From a virus: a DNA stretch of 31,072 nucleotides. Shown here piece by piece: positions 22,006-30,330 of the stretch (positions within the stretch are counted from its first letter, which is position 1; every line of letters begins with the position of its first letter). Below the pieces are notes generated by a model. That model saw only the letters and a list, made by a program, of their open reading frames with translations. It did not search any database and was not told where the DNA came from. The stretch lies in the IMG/VR virus record IMGVR_UViG_3300018015_000024, positions 1-31,072 of that record, one strand, 5' to 3'. Made by a program: the position numbers and the translations under genes.

Positions 22006-22436
22006 TGGGCGTGATCGACACCTTCGTTTGGAATGGCGACGCGGTGGGCGAAAAAATGCGCGCGGCAATCCGCTTCGGCATGGACTCGGTCATGGCCGAT
22101 TGCGTTGTCACAGCGAAGGGACTCGTGCATGTGAGGACCTCAGTTTTGCAGGGCTCGATACAGATGCGGCCAGCGGTGGATGAGGGAAGCCGAATCATCG
22201 GGATCTGGGGATCGTACAGCGTCAACTACGCGATCTTCATCGAGGAAGGAACGCAACCGCATGTGATCTATCCCCGGTTCAAAAAGGCGCTGTACTGGCC
22301 GGGCGCGGATCACCCGGTGCGCATGGTCAACCATCCCGGGAACCCGGCGTATCCATTCCTGCGTCCCGCGGCCGACATGCACTATCCGTCGCTCGGGCTG
22401 CGCATCAAGGCGCAATTCGCGTGGGGGGCGGCATGA
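22005..22436 (+). CDS. HK97 gp10-like neck / tail-completion protein
   Basis: Start at ATG 22005 behind GGAG (GTG at 22002 is less suitable), giving 143 residues. Recognisable block: SVNYAIFIEEGTQPHVIYPR followed by FKKALYWPGADHPVRMVNHP and GNPAYPFLRPA, the pattern of the HK97-gp10 family (YAxxxExGTxP...HPGxxxxPFLRPA). Members sit between head-closure and tail-terminator genes. They help join head and tail. The N terminus is helical (GEKMRAAIRFGMDSVMADCV). Confidence 0.8.
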   Translation: MGVIDTFVWNGDAVGEKMRAAIRFGMDSVMADCVVTAKGLVHVRTSVLQGSIQMRPAVDEGSRIIGIWGSYSVNYAIFIEEGTQPHVIYPRFKKALYWPGADHPVRMVNHPGNPAYPFLRPAADMHYPSLGLRIKAQFAWGAA

Positions 22437-22903
22437 CGGATTACCTCTCAGCGCTGCGAAACTATCTGCTCAGCCAGCAAGAGGTGACCGACCTCAGTCG
22501 GGCGATCTATGTATTTGCGATTCCGCAGGGGGAGCTCGTATTACCGGATCCGGACACCGGGCTCCCGCGCGGACAGCACAAGGTCGCGGTCATCCTCGCA
22601 TCTGGCGGCCCCCTGGGGAAGTTCCGCAATACGATCACCGAGGCGCGCACCGATATCGTCTGCTTTGGCGAGACTGACTTCGAGGCGGTGAGGTTTGAAA
22701 ATGCTGTCGCGAATGCGATGAAATCGCTCGCGCGACAGACGGTGCCGGACGGGTCCGGCGGGGCGGTGCTCCTACACGGTGCGACAGTTGCGCCAGGTGC
22801 GATCCAAGCACGCGACCCGATTACCTTTTGGCCTTGTGCGCGGCGGCAATATATCGTCCGCGCTGACGAACGACAGATAGGAGGGACCTATGCAACCGTA
22901 TGA
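22433..22903 (+). CDS. Tail terminator-like protein
   Basis: Start at ATG 22433, just behind GGGGGG and overlapping the previous stop; 156 residues. It reads SALRNYLLSQQEVTDLSRAI, YVFAIPQGEL, HKVAVILASGGPL and TDIVCFGETDFEAVRFENA, a mixed alpha/beta pattern like the lambda U/gp17 tail-terminator group (DUF3168-like), which caps the tail tube at its head end. Position right before the tail tube gene supports it. No strict signature exists for the family, so the call leans on order and size. Confidence 0.65.
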   Translation: MTDYLSALRNYLLSQQEVTDLSRAIYVFAIPQGELVLPDPDTGLPRGQHKVAVILASGGPLGKFRNTITEARTDIVCFGETDFEAVRFENAVANAMKSLARQTVPDGSGGAVLLHGATVAPGAIQARDPITFWPCARRQYIVRADERQIGGTYATV

Positions 22904-23495
22904 AATCTTCCTGAGTCCGGCCCAGCTTTATATCGCGCAGGAAGGCGAACCCGCCCCCGCGATCGATGCGGTACCCGCAGGAAACTGGGTGCTACTCGGG
23001 ACGGCTGGGAACCGGAACCAGGGCGAGGCGGGTGTGACGCTCTCGCACAATCAAACCATGGTCTTCCACTCGACGGTGGGGGAGATAGGCGATGTGAAAG
23101 GCTTCCGCACGCATGAGGAAGACCTCGTCGAGGTCGTGATGGAGGATATGTCCATCGAGGTCTACGCGAAGAGCCTGAACATGGCGGGCATTCGCGAGGT
23201 GGCCGCAGCTTCGCAAGTGGCGGGCTACAAGTCCATGGGCGGCAAGATGGGCTTCGACGTGCAGACCTGGGCGCTACTCGTGCGCGTGCCCGTCTCGTCC
23301 TATGGCGACGGGTTGAACTCGCAATGGCTCTACCCGAAGGTCGTCGACTTCGGGAACAAGAAAATCGTCCTCGATGCCAAAGGCACGGCCGTCGGACTGG
23401 ATTTCAAGTTCAAAGCACTCGCCGACCCGAACGCTGCCTCGGAAGCGGAGCGGTTCTTCATCTTCTCCGAGCAGACCGCGATGGCGCTGCCCTAA
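22890..23495 (+). CDS. Major tail (tube) protein
   Basis: A 201-residue protein starting behind AGGAGGG. Beta-rich with features of siphovirus tube proteins: PYEIFLSPAQLYIAQEG, GTAGNRNQGEAGVTLSHNQT, HEEDLVEVVMEDMSIEVYAK, WLYPKVVDFGNKKIVLDAKG, ending LKFKALADP-like (FKFKALADPNAASEAERFFI). It would polymerise as stacked hexamers to form the tail. It lies between the terminator and tail chaperone genes, exactly where tube proteins lie, and four bases before the chaperone start. Confidence 0.8.
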   Translation: MQPYEIFLSPAQLYIAQEGEPAPAIDAVPAGNWVLLGTAGNRNQGEAGVTLSHNQTMVFHSTVGEIGDVKGFRTHEEDLVEVVMEDMSIEVYAKSLNMAGIREVAAASQVAGYKSMGGKMGFDVQTWALLVRVPVSSYGDGLNSQWLYPKVVDFGNKKIVLDAKGTAVGLDFKFKALADPNAASEAERFFIFSEQTAMALP

Positions 23496-23498
23496 GCC

Positions 23499-23918
23499 AT
23501 GGCCGAACCTGTTCTCACACTCGACACCCTGGAGCCCGTGCGGTCGTTCATCACGATCGACAAGAAGCGGTACGAGCTGCGCGACGCGGACGAGCTCACG
23601 CTCACGCAGACAGCTCATATTCATAGGCTCGCGCAGGAGATCTCTAACGCTGGGAAGCCCGAGGCCCAGGTCACCGAAGAGGAAGCAAAACGGTTTGAGG
23701 ATTTCGCGAATGAAATGCTCGCGATCGTGGTGATTGGCCTTCCCGATGAGATGCGCGACAAGCTGACCATCCGAAAGAAATATCAGATCGTGTCGGCTTT
23801 CAATGCCCTCGCCTCCCAGAAGTGGAGCACGGAGGTGGGGGAGGGGAGCAGCAAGACCTCGGACGGATCGTCTCAAGGCTCCGCAGATTCTACGGGGGTA
23901 CCCTCCGCGAGTGGCTGA
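23499..23918 (+). CDS. Tail assembly chaperone, short form (gpG-like)
   Basis: A 139-residue protein. The N-terminal part is an alpha/beta chaperone-like domain (SFITIDKKRYELRDADELTL, ANEMLAIVVIGLPDEMRDKL), and after residue about 108 it becomes a Ser/Gly-rich tail (GEGSSKTSDGSSQGS) that reads like noncoding frame sequence. This fits the lambda gpG case, where most ribosomes finish here and a minority shift -1 to make gpGT. The position between tube and tape-measure genes is diagnostic. Confidence 0.8.
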   Translation: MAEPVLTLDTLEPVRSFITIDKKRYELRDADELTLTQTAHIHRLAQEISNAGKPEAQVTEEEAKRFEDFANEMLAIVVIGLPDEMRDKLTIRKKYQIVSAFNALASQKWSTEVGEGSSKTSDGSSQGSADSTGVPSASG

Positions 23919-24163
23919 ACGAAATCCAGCTGCGCTGGGTCCGGGCGCACCTCGAGGCGCTGCCCGAGATAGAAGCGAATGAGGCTATGGCGGCGGCAGA
24001 GATAATCGCGATGGGCACAGGGAGTCTCGAAAAGAAAGACCGGGATGCAGTCATGCGGCGATGGCGGAAACAAGTTGATCAGAAGGCCCGCAAGACCACT
24101 ACGCCGCAGGACATGAAAAGCGCACGGGCTCTGATGGGGATCGCGGAGAAAAAGAATGGCTGA
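23822..24163 (+). CDS. Tail assembly chaperone extension (gpT-like), reached by -1 frameshift
   Basis: This frame is -1 relative to the short chaperone. The conserved-looking part is RFYGGTLREWLNEIQLRWVR to the end, helical and charged, which lies after the point where the first frame turns to low complexity. It begins with a GTG and no ribosome site, so it is more likely the C-terminal half of a fused chaperone. G-runs at 23837-23843 and 23894-23898 are possible slip points. The fusion chaperone would guide tail-tube assembly on the tape measure. It overlaps the tape-measure start. Confidence 0.7.
   Translation: MEHGGGGGEQQDLGRIVSRLRRFYGGTLREWLNEIQLRWVRAHLEALPEIEANEAMAAAEIIAMGTGSLEKKDRDAVMRRWRKQVDQKARKTTTPQDMKSARALMGIAEKKNG
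23837..23843 (+). other. Candidate -1 slippery site for the tail chaperone pair
   Basis: G-GGG-GAG in the phase of the first frame (codons GTG-GGG-GAG), allowing the Gly tRNA in the P site to slip back one base. It is imperfect as a classical X-XXY-YYZ heptamer. A second G-run at 23894-23898 (ACG-GGG-GTA) is an alternative just before the first stop. Confidence 0.4.
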
Positions 24164-26174
24164 CGCAGATCTCGGCAATGCAGTCCTCACGCTCACAACC
24201 GACGCCTCGGGGCTCGATGAAGGCCTGGAGAAAGCGCGGGGCGGCGCGGCTGATCTCGTCGCTGATTATGCCAAGGTAGTAGCAGGCGTCGCGGCGGCAT
24301 GGGCCGCACTCTCGACAATCAGGCAGATCGTCACAGACAGTTTGGATGCTTACAAGGAAGCAGGCATCCATCTGGCCGTCATGGGCGCCGCCTTAAAAGC
24401 AGCGGGAGACAATTCGGCCGGTTCCCTCGAAGGGATGAAAGACCTCGCCAGCCAACTGCAAAGAACGACGATTTATTCCCGAGATATGGCAACCTCTGCA
24501 GAGGGATTGCTCATTTCAATCGGGCACCTATCAGCGGAAGGCGTGCAAGAGATATTGCCCCACGTTGCAGACTTGGCGCAGGCCTTGGGAATCAATTTAG
24601 ATCACGCCGGCCGAATGGTCGCTCAGAGCCTGGACGGGACTCGCAATATGCTCTCACGTTATGGCATCGAGGTGGACAAGTCCGCCGACAGCTCGACGAA
24701 ACTTAAAGAAGTCATCGATGGATTGCAAGCGAAGTTCGGAGGGATCGCAACTGCCGTTGGAGGTGATGCGGTTGCCTCGATGACCAAACTGCAAAATGCA
24801 AACAAGGCATTATCTCAGCAGATGGGGGAGAGTTTTGCAAGATCGGCCCAGCCCATCATCGATTTTCTTACAAAACTGAAACTCGCATGGGCCGATGAAT
24901 TGAAATCTGAAAATGAATATTTGGTTTCTCATGCAAAGGTTTTAGCTGGCACCGCCTCCGGGCAAGATATCATCAACGAGAACATGCATGCGATTGCTCT
25001 ACTCCAAGAACAAATGAAACAACTGACAAGCAGTGCTTCGCTATACGTTGATGAGAATGGGAAACTGACCAAGGGCTATAATGATTCTTTAAAATCAATT
25101 AATGACCAAATAGTTGCATTAGAGAAACACAACCTGCAATTGTCGAACGCCTCGGTATATGCCGCTCAATACGCGGCGGAGGTGGCCAGGCAAACTCAAT
25201 CGGTGTTGGATTCGCAAAAGAAAGCAGAAGAAGCCTGGAAAGGCCAGGCCGAAGCAATGAAGACCGCCACCGAAGCCTTAAAAGAACACGGCCAGGCGAA
25301 TGCCAACTGGACCGACGTGATCATCTCGCGTCTTCGCCTCATGCATGACGCCACTCAGGGCGTCGATGAAATATCGAACAAGACATGGGCCGACGTTGCG
25401 AATGGTGCGAACGTTGCATCAAAGTCGGTTATGGATGCATCGCTGAAATATGCCCTCTCAATTAAATCAACCTTGCTGGGCGTCGAGAAAGATTATGATG
25501 AGGGGGCCAAGGCAGCCCAGAAAGCAGCCGAAGAATCCTTTAAAGCCTTTGAGAAATCTTTCAGGCAGATCGAGGGGGTCGTCCACACTGTCATGGGCCA
25601 ACTTTCCTCGATCTCCTCGACCTACTACCAGGGGCAGAACAATGCGCTCGATGCCTGGTATCAGAAACAGATTGCATCCCTCGGGGATATGACGAATGCG
25701 ACCAAAGCGCAGACGGATGCGAAGGCCGCGATCGACAAGGAGTACGCGGAGAAACAATCGGCACTGAAGAAGCAGCAATGGGAAACTGACAGGAGTATGG
25801 CCCTCGCGAATGCTTTCGTAAGCACGGCGGAAGCCGTGGTCAAGACATTTTCAGAGTTTGGCTGGCCCTGGGGCGTTATTCCTGCGGCAATCGTTGCAGC
25901 CCTCGGATCGGTTCAGATAGGGCTCATCGCTGGCGAGCCTGAGCCTGCATTCGCTCAGGGCGGCAGTTTCACGGTCCCGCCCGGGTATCCGAACGATTCT
26001 TTCCCGATGCGCGTGCAGAGCGGGGAGCATGTGAGCGTCACGCCAGCGGGCCAGGGCGGCGATCAGGTGATCCATAACACGCTCGTCCTCGATGGCCAGG
26101 TCCTCGCTGACTGGACTACGAGGGCAAGCCGCAATGGCCGCATCCTCACTCGCGCGCGATCGGTGGTGCCATGA
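24156..26174 (+). CDS. Tape measure protein
   Basis: A 672-residue protein. The N terminus has TTDASGLDEGLEKARGGAAD and is followed by long helical Ala/Gln/Lys-rich stretches typical of tape measures. A hydrophobic segment at 568-592 (GVIPAAIVAALGSVQIGLIA) precedes a Gly/Pro-rich end with QGGSFTVPPG and EHVSVTPAG, as in other siphovirus tape measures. At about 0.15 nm per residue it predicts a tail near 100 nm, a modest length. Codon and base use shift to A/T-rich between roughly 24400 and 25550, while both ends match the neighbours. ATGA overlaps on both sides. Confidence 0.9.
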   Translation: MADADLGNAVLTLTTDASGLDEGLEKARGGAADLVADYAKVVAGVAAAWAALSTIRQIVTDSLDAYKEAGIHLAVMGAALKAAGDNSAGSLEGMKDLASQLQRTTIYSRDMATSAEGLLISIGHLSAEGVQEILPHVADLAQALGINLDHAGRMVAQSLDGTRNMLSRYGIEVDKSADSSTKLKEVIDGLQAKFGGIATAVGGDAVASMTKLQNANKALSQQMGESFARSAQPIIDFLTKLKLAWADELKSENEYLVSHAKVLAGTASGQDIINENMHAIALLQEQMKQLTSSASLYVDENGKLTKGYNDSLKSINDQIVALEKHNLQLSNASVYAAQYAAEVARQTQSVLDSQKKAEEAWKGQAEAMKTATEALKEHGQANANWTDVIISRLRLMHDATQGVDEISNKTWADVANGANVASKSVMDASLKYALSIKSTLLGVEKDYDEGAKAAQKAAEESFKAFEKSFRQIEGVVHTVMGQLSSISSTYYQGQNNALDAWYQKQIASLGDMTNATKAQTDAKAAIDKEYAEKQSALKKQQWETDRSMALANAFVSTAEAVVKTFSEFGWPWGVIPAAIVAALGSVQIGLIAGEPEPAFAQGGSFTVPPGYPNDSFPMRVQSGEHVSVTPAGQGGDQVIHNTLVLDGQVLADWTTRASRNGRILTRARSVVP

Positions 26175-26959
26175 TCCCGCTGCGCATTGCATGGGGCGAT
26201 CTCGCCAAGTTGCAAACGGTGAGCGACAGCACGGAGGCCGCGGGCTACCCTGGGGCGAATGCGATCGACTCCCGCCTCTCCCGCATCTGGCGCACCACGA
26301 GCGCGGCCGCGCAGTGGATTCTGTTCGATGCGGGGGTCGGCAAGACGATCACCTTCGACACGTGCTGCATCATGGCGCATAACCTCACCGCTGCCGCAGT
26401 CGTGAAAGTGCAGAGCGATGACACAAACTCATGGGCTCCCCCTGGGGGCGTGGACCGAAATGGCGACCCGACACAGCCACTCATGACGATAGATGTGGGG
26501 CTCGCGCAGACGCCGAGGCGGTACGTGCGCGTCTACATTGACGATCCGACGAACCCGGCGGGCTATGTGCAACTCGGGCGCATCATGCTCTGCGTGCGTT
26601 CGGAGTTCGAGACCATCGACACGGGATTCCAAGTAAGCCTCAAGGACACGTCTCTCGTGAGTCGGTCGGTCACGGAGCAGGTGTATGCCGATATCGGCGT
26701 TGTCTCACGCGTCTACCTCCTGAAGCTGGGCAGCATGAAGAACACGACGAAGCAGGCGCTGCTCGTCATGATGGCGGCCGTCGGGCAGTTCGATCCTGTC
26801 GTCGTATACCCGGCCGAAGCTCTTGTCGGGCAGCAGATAGGCGGAAGCGTCGAGGGCATCAACCCGATTTATGCCACGATGAGCAAGGTCACGGTGTTCA
26901 CCGAAATCGGCGGGCTTGGCTGGAGCGACGATGGTCTCTCTTTCACGGAGGCGCATTAA
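26171..26959 (+). CDS. Distal tail / tail-tip protein with discoidin-like N terminus
   Basis: A 262-residue protein ATGA-linked to the tape measure. The first 145 residues read like a galactose-binding-like jelly roll (DSTEAAGYPGANAIDSRLSR, WILFDAG, MAHNLTAAAVVKVQSDD, RYVRVYIDDP), a fold often used for sugar or tail-tip contacts. The rest (LVSRSVTEQVYADIGVVSRV...) is a beta platform segment. This location is where distal-tail proteins sit. Carbohydrate binding is an inference; a purely structural jelly roll is equally possible. Confidence 0.6.
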   Translation: MIPLRIAWGDLAKLQTVSDSTEAAGYPGANAIDSRLSRIWRTTSAAAQWILFDAGVGKTITFDTCCIMAHNLTAAAVVKVQSDDTNSWAPPGGVDRNGDPTQPLMTIDVGLAQTPRRYVRVYIDDPTNPAGYVQLGRIMLCVRSEFETIDTGFQVSLKDTSLVSRSVTEQVYADIGVVSRVYLLKLGSMKNTTKQALLVMMAAVGQFDPVVVYPAEALVGQQIGGSVEGINPIYATMSKVTVFTEIGGLGWSDDGLSFTEAH

Positions 26960-28018
26960 ATGAGTGTGCAGATCACCAATTACCAGAACCTCGCCGACAA
27001 ACAGCGCCGGGGCTATCAGGCGATCTCCCTTGATTCGCTCACCACCACGGCAGCCGTCACGATCAAGAGCGGCAGCGTCGTTGAGGTTGCCGGCGCGCTC
27101 TATGAGTTCCAGGCCGACGAGACGGAGAGTGGCGGCACGTGGGCGGGGATCGGCAACAGCAACGTCGTCTATATCTACATCGTCCCGGCCGGTTCTACGG
27201 CGACGTGGATCTATTCGACGACGGCGCCGACGTGGGACACCGCAAAGCAGAGTTTCTACACGGGCGGCACGAGCCGGTGCGTGGCGGTTCTCTACAAGGA
27301 CTCCGGCGGCCTCTATAAGAATAAAGTCGTTCTTCAACCATGGATGCAAGGCGCTTTTCAGCAGTCTCCGGTTCATGGGATGCAGGTTTTCACATCAGGA
27401 ATTAATGCGACTTGGCCATGTCCTGGTACTGGATTCTACAAAATAACTGTTGTGGGAGGTGGCGGAGGCGGAGGCGGTACTGCAACTGTAACGCTTCAAT
27501 CTGGGGGAAGCGGCGGAGGCGGAGGCACTGCAATATCTGTTCTCTATGAAGCGGCAGGTACCATATTCACATACACGGTAGGCGCATCGGGAGGAGGTGC
27601 TTCCGCTGGCTCAAACCCTGGCACTGGCGGCGGTAATTCGACTCTGACGGATGGAGTAGTGACCCTTACTGCCAATGGTGGCGTTGCTGGTATTGCAGGA
27701 GCGCCAATCGTGCCAGGATCTCTCGGAGGAACTGCAACTGGAGGCCAGGTAAACATAGCAGGAACTCCCGGAGGTCCCGGGTTTCAGATTCAAACTACCG
27801 CTTTCCCAATCCTTCAAGGCGGTTGGTCGGGGAATGGTGGGAATAGTATTTTCGGAGGCGGTGCAGTAGGTCTGGTTGCTACTACAGCCGGCGGCGGGGC
27901 AGCTGGTGCAAATGCTACCTCTTATGGCGGAGGAGGGAGTGGGGCATCCAGTAACAATAAATCCGGCAACCAAACGGGAGGGAATGGTTTCGCCGGGATA
28001 ATCATAATCGAGTACTGA
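26960..28018 (+). CDS. Glycine-rich tail adhesin / receptor-binding candidate
   Basis: A 352-residue protein. The N-terminal 130 residues (QNLADKQRRGYQAISLDSLT, YEFQADETESGGTWAGIGNS, PTWDTAKQSFYTGGTSRCVA) form a beta attachment domain. From residue 165 the chain is dominated by Gly runs (VVGGGGGGGGTATV, GGSGGGGGTA, GTGGGNSTL, GGGGSGASSNNKSG) ending in GGNGFAGIIIIEY. This pattern matches phage adhesins with a polyglycine-II sandwich such as the S16 gp38-type tip, and other Gly-rich fibre ends. Gly runs separate variable loops that would touch the receptor. The gene's stop meets the stop of a minus-strand gene three bases away. Confidence 0.75.
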   Translation: MSVQITNYQNLADKQRRGYQAISLDSLTTTAAVTIKSGSVVEVAGALYEFQADETESGGTWAGIGNSNVVYIYIVPAGSTATWIYSTTAPTWDTAKQSFYTGGTSRCVAVLYKDSGGLYKNKVVLQPWMQGAFQQSPVHGMQVFTSGINATWPCPGTGFYKITVVGGGGGGGGTATVTLQSGGSGGGGGTAISVLYEAAGTIFTYTVGASGGGASAGSNPGTGGGNSTLTDGVVTLTANGGVAGIAGAPIVPGSLGGTATGGQVNIAGTPGGPGFQIQTTAFPILQGGWSGNGGNSIFGGGAVGLVATTAGGGAAGANATSYGGGGSGASSNNKSGNQTGGNGFAGIIIIEY

Positions 28019-28021
28019 ATG

Positions 28022-28402
28022 TCAAAACAACTTGGTGGAACCTTTGAAAGAAACGTAGAATCCATACCATCCACCGTGCAAAATAGCCATGTCGCTTCCG
28101 AAGATCGAATGAGTACAGTCGTCAACGAATCCTGCCTCAAAGCCTTCGAACCGGAGACCGGCCTTCACATTGTACTCGGTGAGGAACGGAGAAAAATGTA
28201 TATCGCCGATATGCGTTTCCTCGGTTTTTGTTTCTGCGGACAGAAAGAGATGATCCATGGCCAAAAGTTCGGCGCCGAGCGTAGTCACAGCCGCATTCTG
28301 GGGAGCTTGCCAGGCGGCATATCCGTCAGGAGATTGAATAGTCAAGCTCTGATTGAGATTCATTCCCGCGATCAGATAGTAGGACAATACCAGCCAATTC
28401 AT
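28022..28402 (-). CDS. Minus-strand small protein, second gene of an accessory cassette
   Basis: A 126-residue protein on the opposite strand from all its neighbours. The start at 28402 overlaps the stop of the 46-residue gene as ATGA, with GGAAGG just before. The N terminus is mildly hydrophobic (MNWLVLSYYLIAGMNLNQS). The body is beta-like and aromatic (HIGDIHFSPFLTEYNVKAGL, RFEGFEAGF, CTHSIFG, GGWYGFYVSF), which reminds me of small outer-membrane-like phage proteins, though I cannot name a family. The frame is more natural in composition than the overlapping plus-strand frame. Likely a moron-type accessory gene. Function unknown. Confidence 0.7.
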   Translation of the reverse strand: MNWLVLSYYLIAGMNLNQSLTIQSPDGYAAWQAPQNAAVTTLGAELLAMDHLFLSAETKTEETHIGDIHFSPFLTEYNVKAGLRFEGFEAGFVDDCTHSIFGSDMAILHGGWYGFYVSFKGSTKLF

Positions 28403-28539
28403 GATTGCACCTTCCCCCCTTTCGGCCGCCCCCCCCTGCGACCGTTCAGTCGCGCGGCTTGCACCTTCGCGATGGATTTCGACTGTCCCCCCTTACGGCC
28501 GAGGGCGACAGCGGCAGGATTGCTTTTCTTCTTGCTCAT
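28399..28539 (-). CDS. Minus-strand small basic protein, first gene of the cassette
   Basis: A 46-residue protein starting at 28539 (MSKKKSNPAAVALGRKGGQS, ending GRRGGRPKGGKVQS). The motif NPAAVALGRKGGxxKxxAKxxAARLxGRRGGRPK is very common in small phage and plasmid proteins of unknown function. It is strongly basic and may bind nucleic acid. No ribosome site precedes the ATG; instead a near-consensus promoter ends 6 bases upstream, which implies a leaderless mRNA. A longer open frame reaching past the promoter to 28881 is a shadow of the plus-strand tail gene. Confidence 0.75.
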   Translation of the reverse strand: MSKKKSNPAAVALGRKGGQSKSIAKVQAARLNGRRGGRPKGGKVQS

Positions 28540-28575
28540 TCTTGAAATATATCTCAAGCGCTTGGGATTGTCAAG
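28540..28575 (-). promoter_or_regulatory. Sigma-70 promoter with operator-like palindromes for the minus-strand cassette
   Basis: On the minus strand: TTGACA (28574-28569), 17-base spacer, TATATT (28551-28546), then 6 bases to the ATG at 28539. CAAGCGCTTG (28555-28564) is a perfect 10-base palindrome between the two boxes. CTTGA at 28541 and TCAAG at 28554 form an inverted repeat flanking the -10 box, and another TCAAG at 28571 overlaps the -35. The half-site series suggests repressor control. Confidence 0.7.
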
Positions 28576-28584
28576 GGCCACGTA

Positions 28585-30330
28585 ATGGGCACAAAAGACA
28601 GCCCGCAGACAAAGAAGATCACACTCGTCGAGATCGACTTCCTCCAATCGCAGAAGCAATGGTTCAACTGGTCTGCTGCTACCTGGTACGTGAACTTCGC
28701 CGTGTACTATCCGCTCATCGGCGCGGACTTCCTCAACGGCATATCTCCTGAAGCGATCACCGCAGTCGGCTCGGTCCTCTGCGATGGCGTGGCGCTCACG
28801 AGCGTCGCCTCTGATGCGCTCACCGTGAGCACGGCGGGGAGTTGGTACTTCGACCAGGTCGCGCGAACGCTCTACGTCCACGCTCTCGACAGCAACGACC
28901 CGTCGCTACACGTGCTTTCCCTCGGCGTGACCTTTGGCTGCGCGGACCAGGCGGGCTACTGGAACACGCTCTACTATGACGCGCGGCTGAAATCAAAGCC
29001 GACGCTGACGAAAGCGAAGGACCCGCTCTTTTTTGGCCGCATCGTTTTCGGAGGATCCACAACCGGGCTGGAGAACGCCGACGGCCTTTTTGATCTCATC
29101 GCGGAGAATGGCGGGGCGCTCTTCGGCGCGCAGATCCGCCACTTCCAGGGCTTCGACACCGATGCCTACGCCGCCTTCACCCGGCTCGATACAAGTGTCG
29201 TGCAGAATGTCCATGTGATGCAGGATATTTTCCAACTCGATTTCGTAGATCGGCGTTCCTTCTTTTCGGTCAAAGCGCCCTCGCGCGTATTCGATGTAAC
29301 AACCTATCCGAACATCAAGACGACGAACATCGGGAAGGAGATCCCGCTCGCCTACGGCACGATCCTCGGGATGCAGGTCATGTGCGTCGACGAGGCAATC
29401 GGCGGCTCCCCGACTCAGTACAATTTCAAGATCTGCGATACCGCAGACCATGCGAACGGCATCCAGTCCATTGATAACGTCTATGTCGACGGGAAAATCG
29501 TCACGCCGACGAGCTCCAGCCTCACAAATGGCACCTTCATTCTGGCGCTCGCTGACTATAAGCCGGGCAACACCGTCACCGCCGACGTCCACGGCTACAA
29601 GGACGGATCGAGCAATTTCATTTCCTGCGCGACCGACGTGATCCTCGACCTGCTCAGCATCTACTACGCCATGACCTATATCTCCGCAAACTACAACCTC
29701 ACCGAGTGGGCCGCAGCAAAGACCCTCCAGGGGGCTACCCTCCCCGGCGGGATCGGCCTCGTGGTCGAAAAGGCGACCGAAGTATTCACGATCGTCGAGG
29801 ACATTTGCGCGAGCACACTCCTCAATCTCATCCCCCAGGACTCCGGCGTGCTCACGCTCCGCATGTACGACCCGAACCGCGCGACGACTCAGACCTTCAA
29901 GGCGGATGAAGTAATGGCCATCCCCGCACGGGACTACGATACGACTCAGGTGATTTCCTCGACGATGGTCGGCTATGCGAAGGATTGGGCGAAAGGTTCC
30001 TGGCAGCAATTGCATGACCTCTCGAAGCAGGCGGCGATTTACGCGGTCTACAAGGTGAACCGGGAGACGGCATTCAACACGCTGTTGACGACCGCTGCCG
30101 ATGCGCAGACCTTTTCGACGCTCATGTTGCAACTTGCCGGGGCGGTGCTGAGCCGGCTGACGGTGAACTTCAAAATGTCGCCCCTGGGATGCGAGATTAT
30201 GGATTTCGTTTCCGTGCCCGTGGTGCGTGCGAGCAAGGTCGTACAGACAGTCATCATGGAAGTCTTGCAGATCGATAAGACTCCGAGTTCGGCAATCGTC
30301 CTTGGAGGCCGAGTAGTGAGGGCAGCATAA
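28585..30330 (+). CDS. Large tail-tip / baseplate-hub-like protein
   Basis: A 581-residue protein starting within the cassette's promoter region (ATG 28585, weak AAGGG). The N-terminal 140 residues are beta-rich (WYFDQVARTLYVHALDSNDP), the middle holds repeated turns (DPLFFGRIVFGGSTTGLENA, GKEIPLAYGTILGMQVMCVD), and the C-terminal part looks like a hub with alpha and beta segments (VVEKATEVFTIVEDICASTL, QDSGVLTLRMYDPNRATT, LGGRVVRAA). Such large proteins follow the adhesin or distal tail genes in this phage type and probably form the tip structure below the tube. The family is not named with certainty. Confidence 0.65.
   Translation: MGTKDSPQTKKITLVEIDFLQSQKQWFNWSAATWYVNFAVYYPLIGADFLNGISPEAITAVGSVLCDGVALTSVASDALTVSTAGSWYFDQVARTLYVHALDSNDPSLHVLSLGVTFGCADQAGYWNTLYYDARLKSKPTLTKAKDPLFFGRIVFGGSTTGLENADGLFDLIAENGGALFGAQIRHFQGFDTDAYAAFTRLDTSVVQNVHVMQDIFQLDFVDRRSFFSVKAPSRVFDVTTYPNIKTTNIGKEIPLAYGTILGMQVMCVDEAIGGSPTQYNFKICDTADHANGIQSIDNVYVDGKIVTPTSSSLTNGTFILALADYKPGNTVTADVHGYKDGSSNFISCATDVILDLLSIYYAMTYISANYNLTEWAAAKTLQGATLPGGIGLVVEKATEVFTIVEDICASTLLNLIPQDSGVLTLRMYDPNRATTQTFKADEVMAIPARDYDTTQVISSTMVGYAKDWAKGSWQQLHDLSKQAAIYAVYKVNRETAFNTLLTTAADAQTFSTLMLQLAGAVLSRLTVNFKMSPLGCEIMDFVSVPVVRASKVVQTVIMEVLQIDKTPSSAIVLGGRVVRAA

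Noticed and set aside
28019-28585. 188-residue plus-strand frame opposite the minus-strand cassette
   Set aside because: Its sequence is unstructured and Arg/Pro-rich, it has no ribosome site, and the opposite strand carries two coupled genes with a promoter.
28540-28881. Longer minus-strand start for the 46-residue protein
   Set aside because: It would read through the promoter and the tail-hub gene in antisense; the sequence there is a typical shadow frame.
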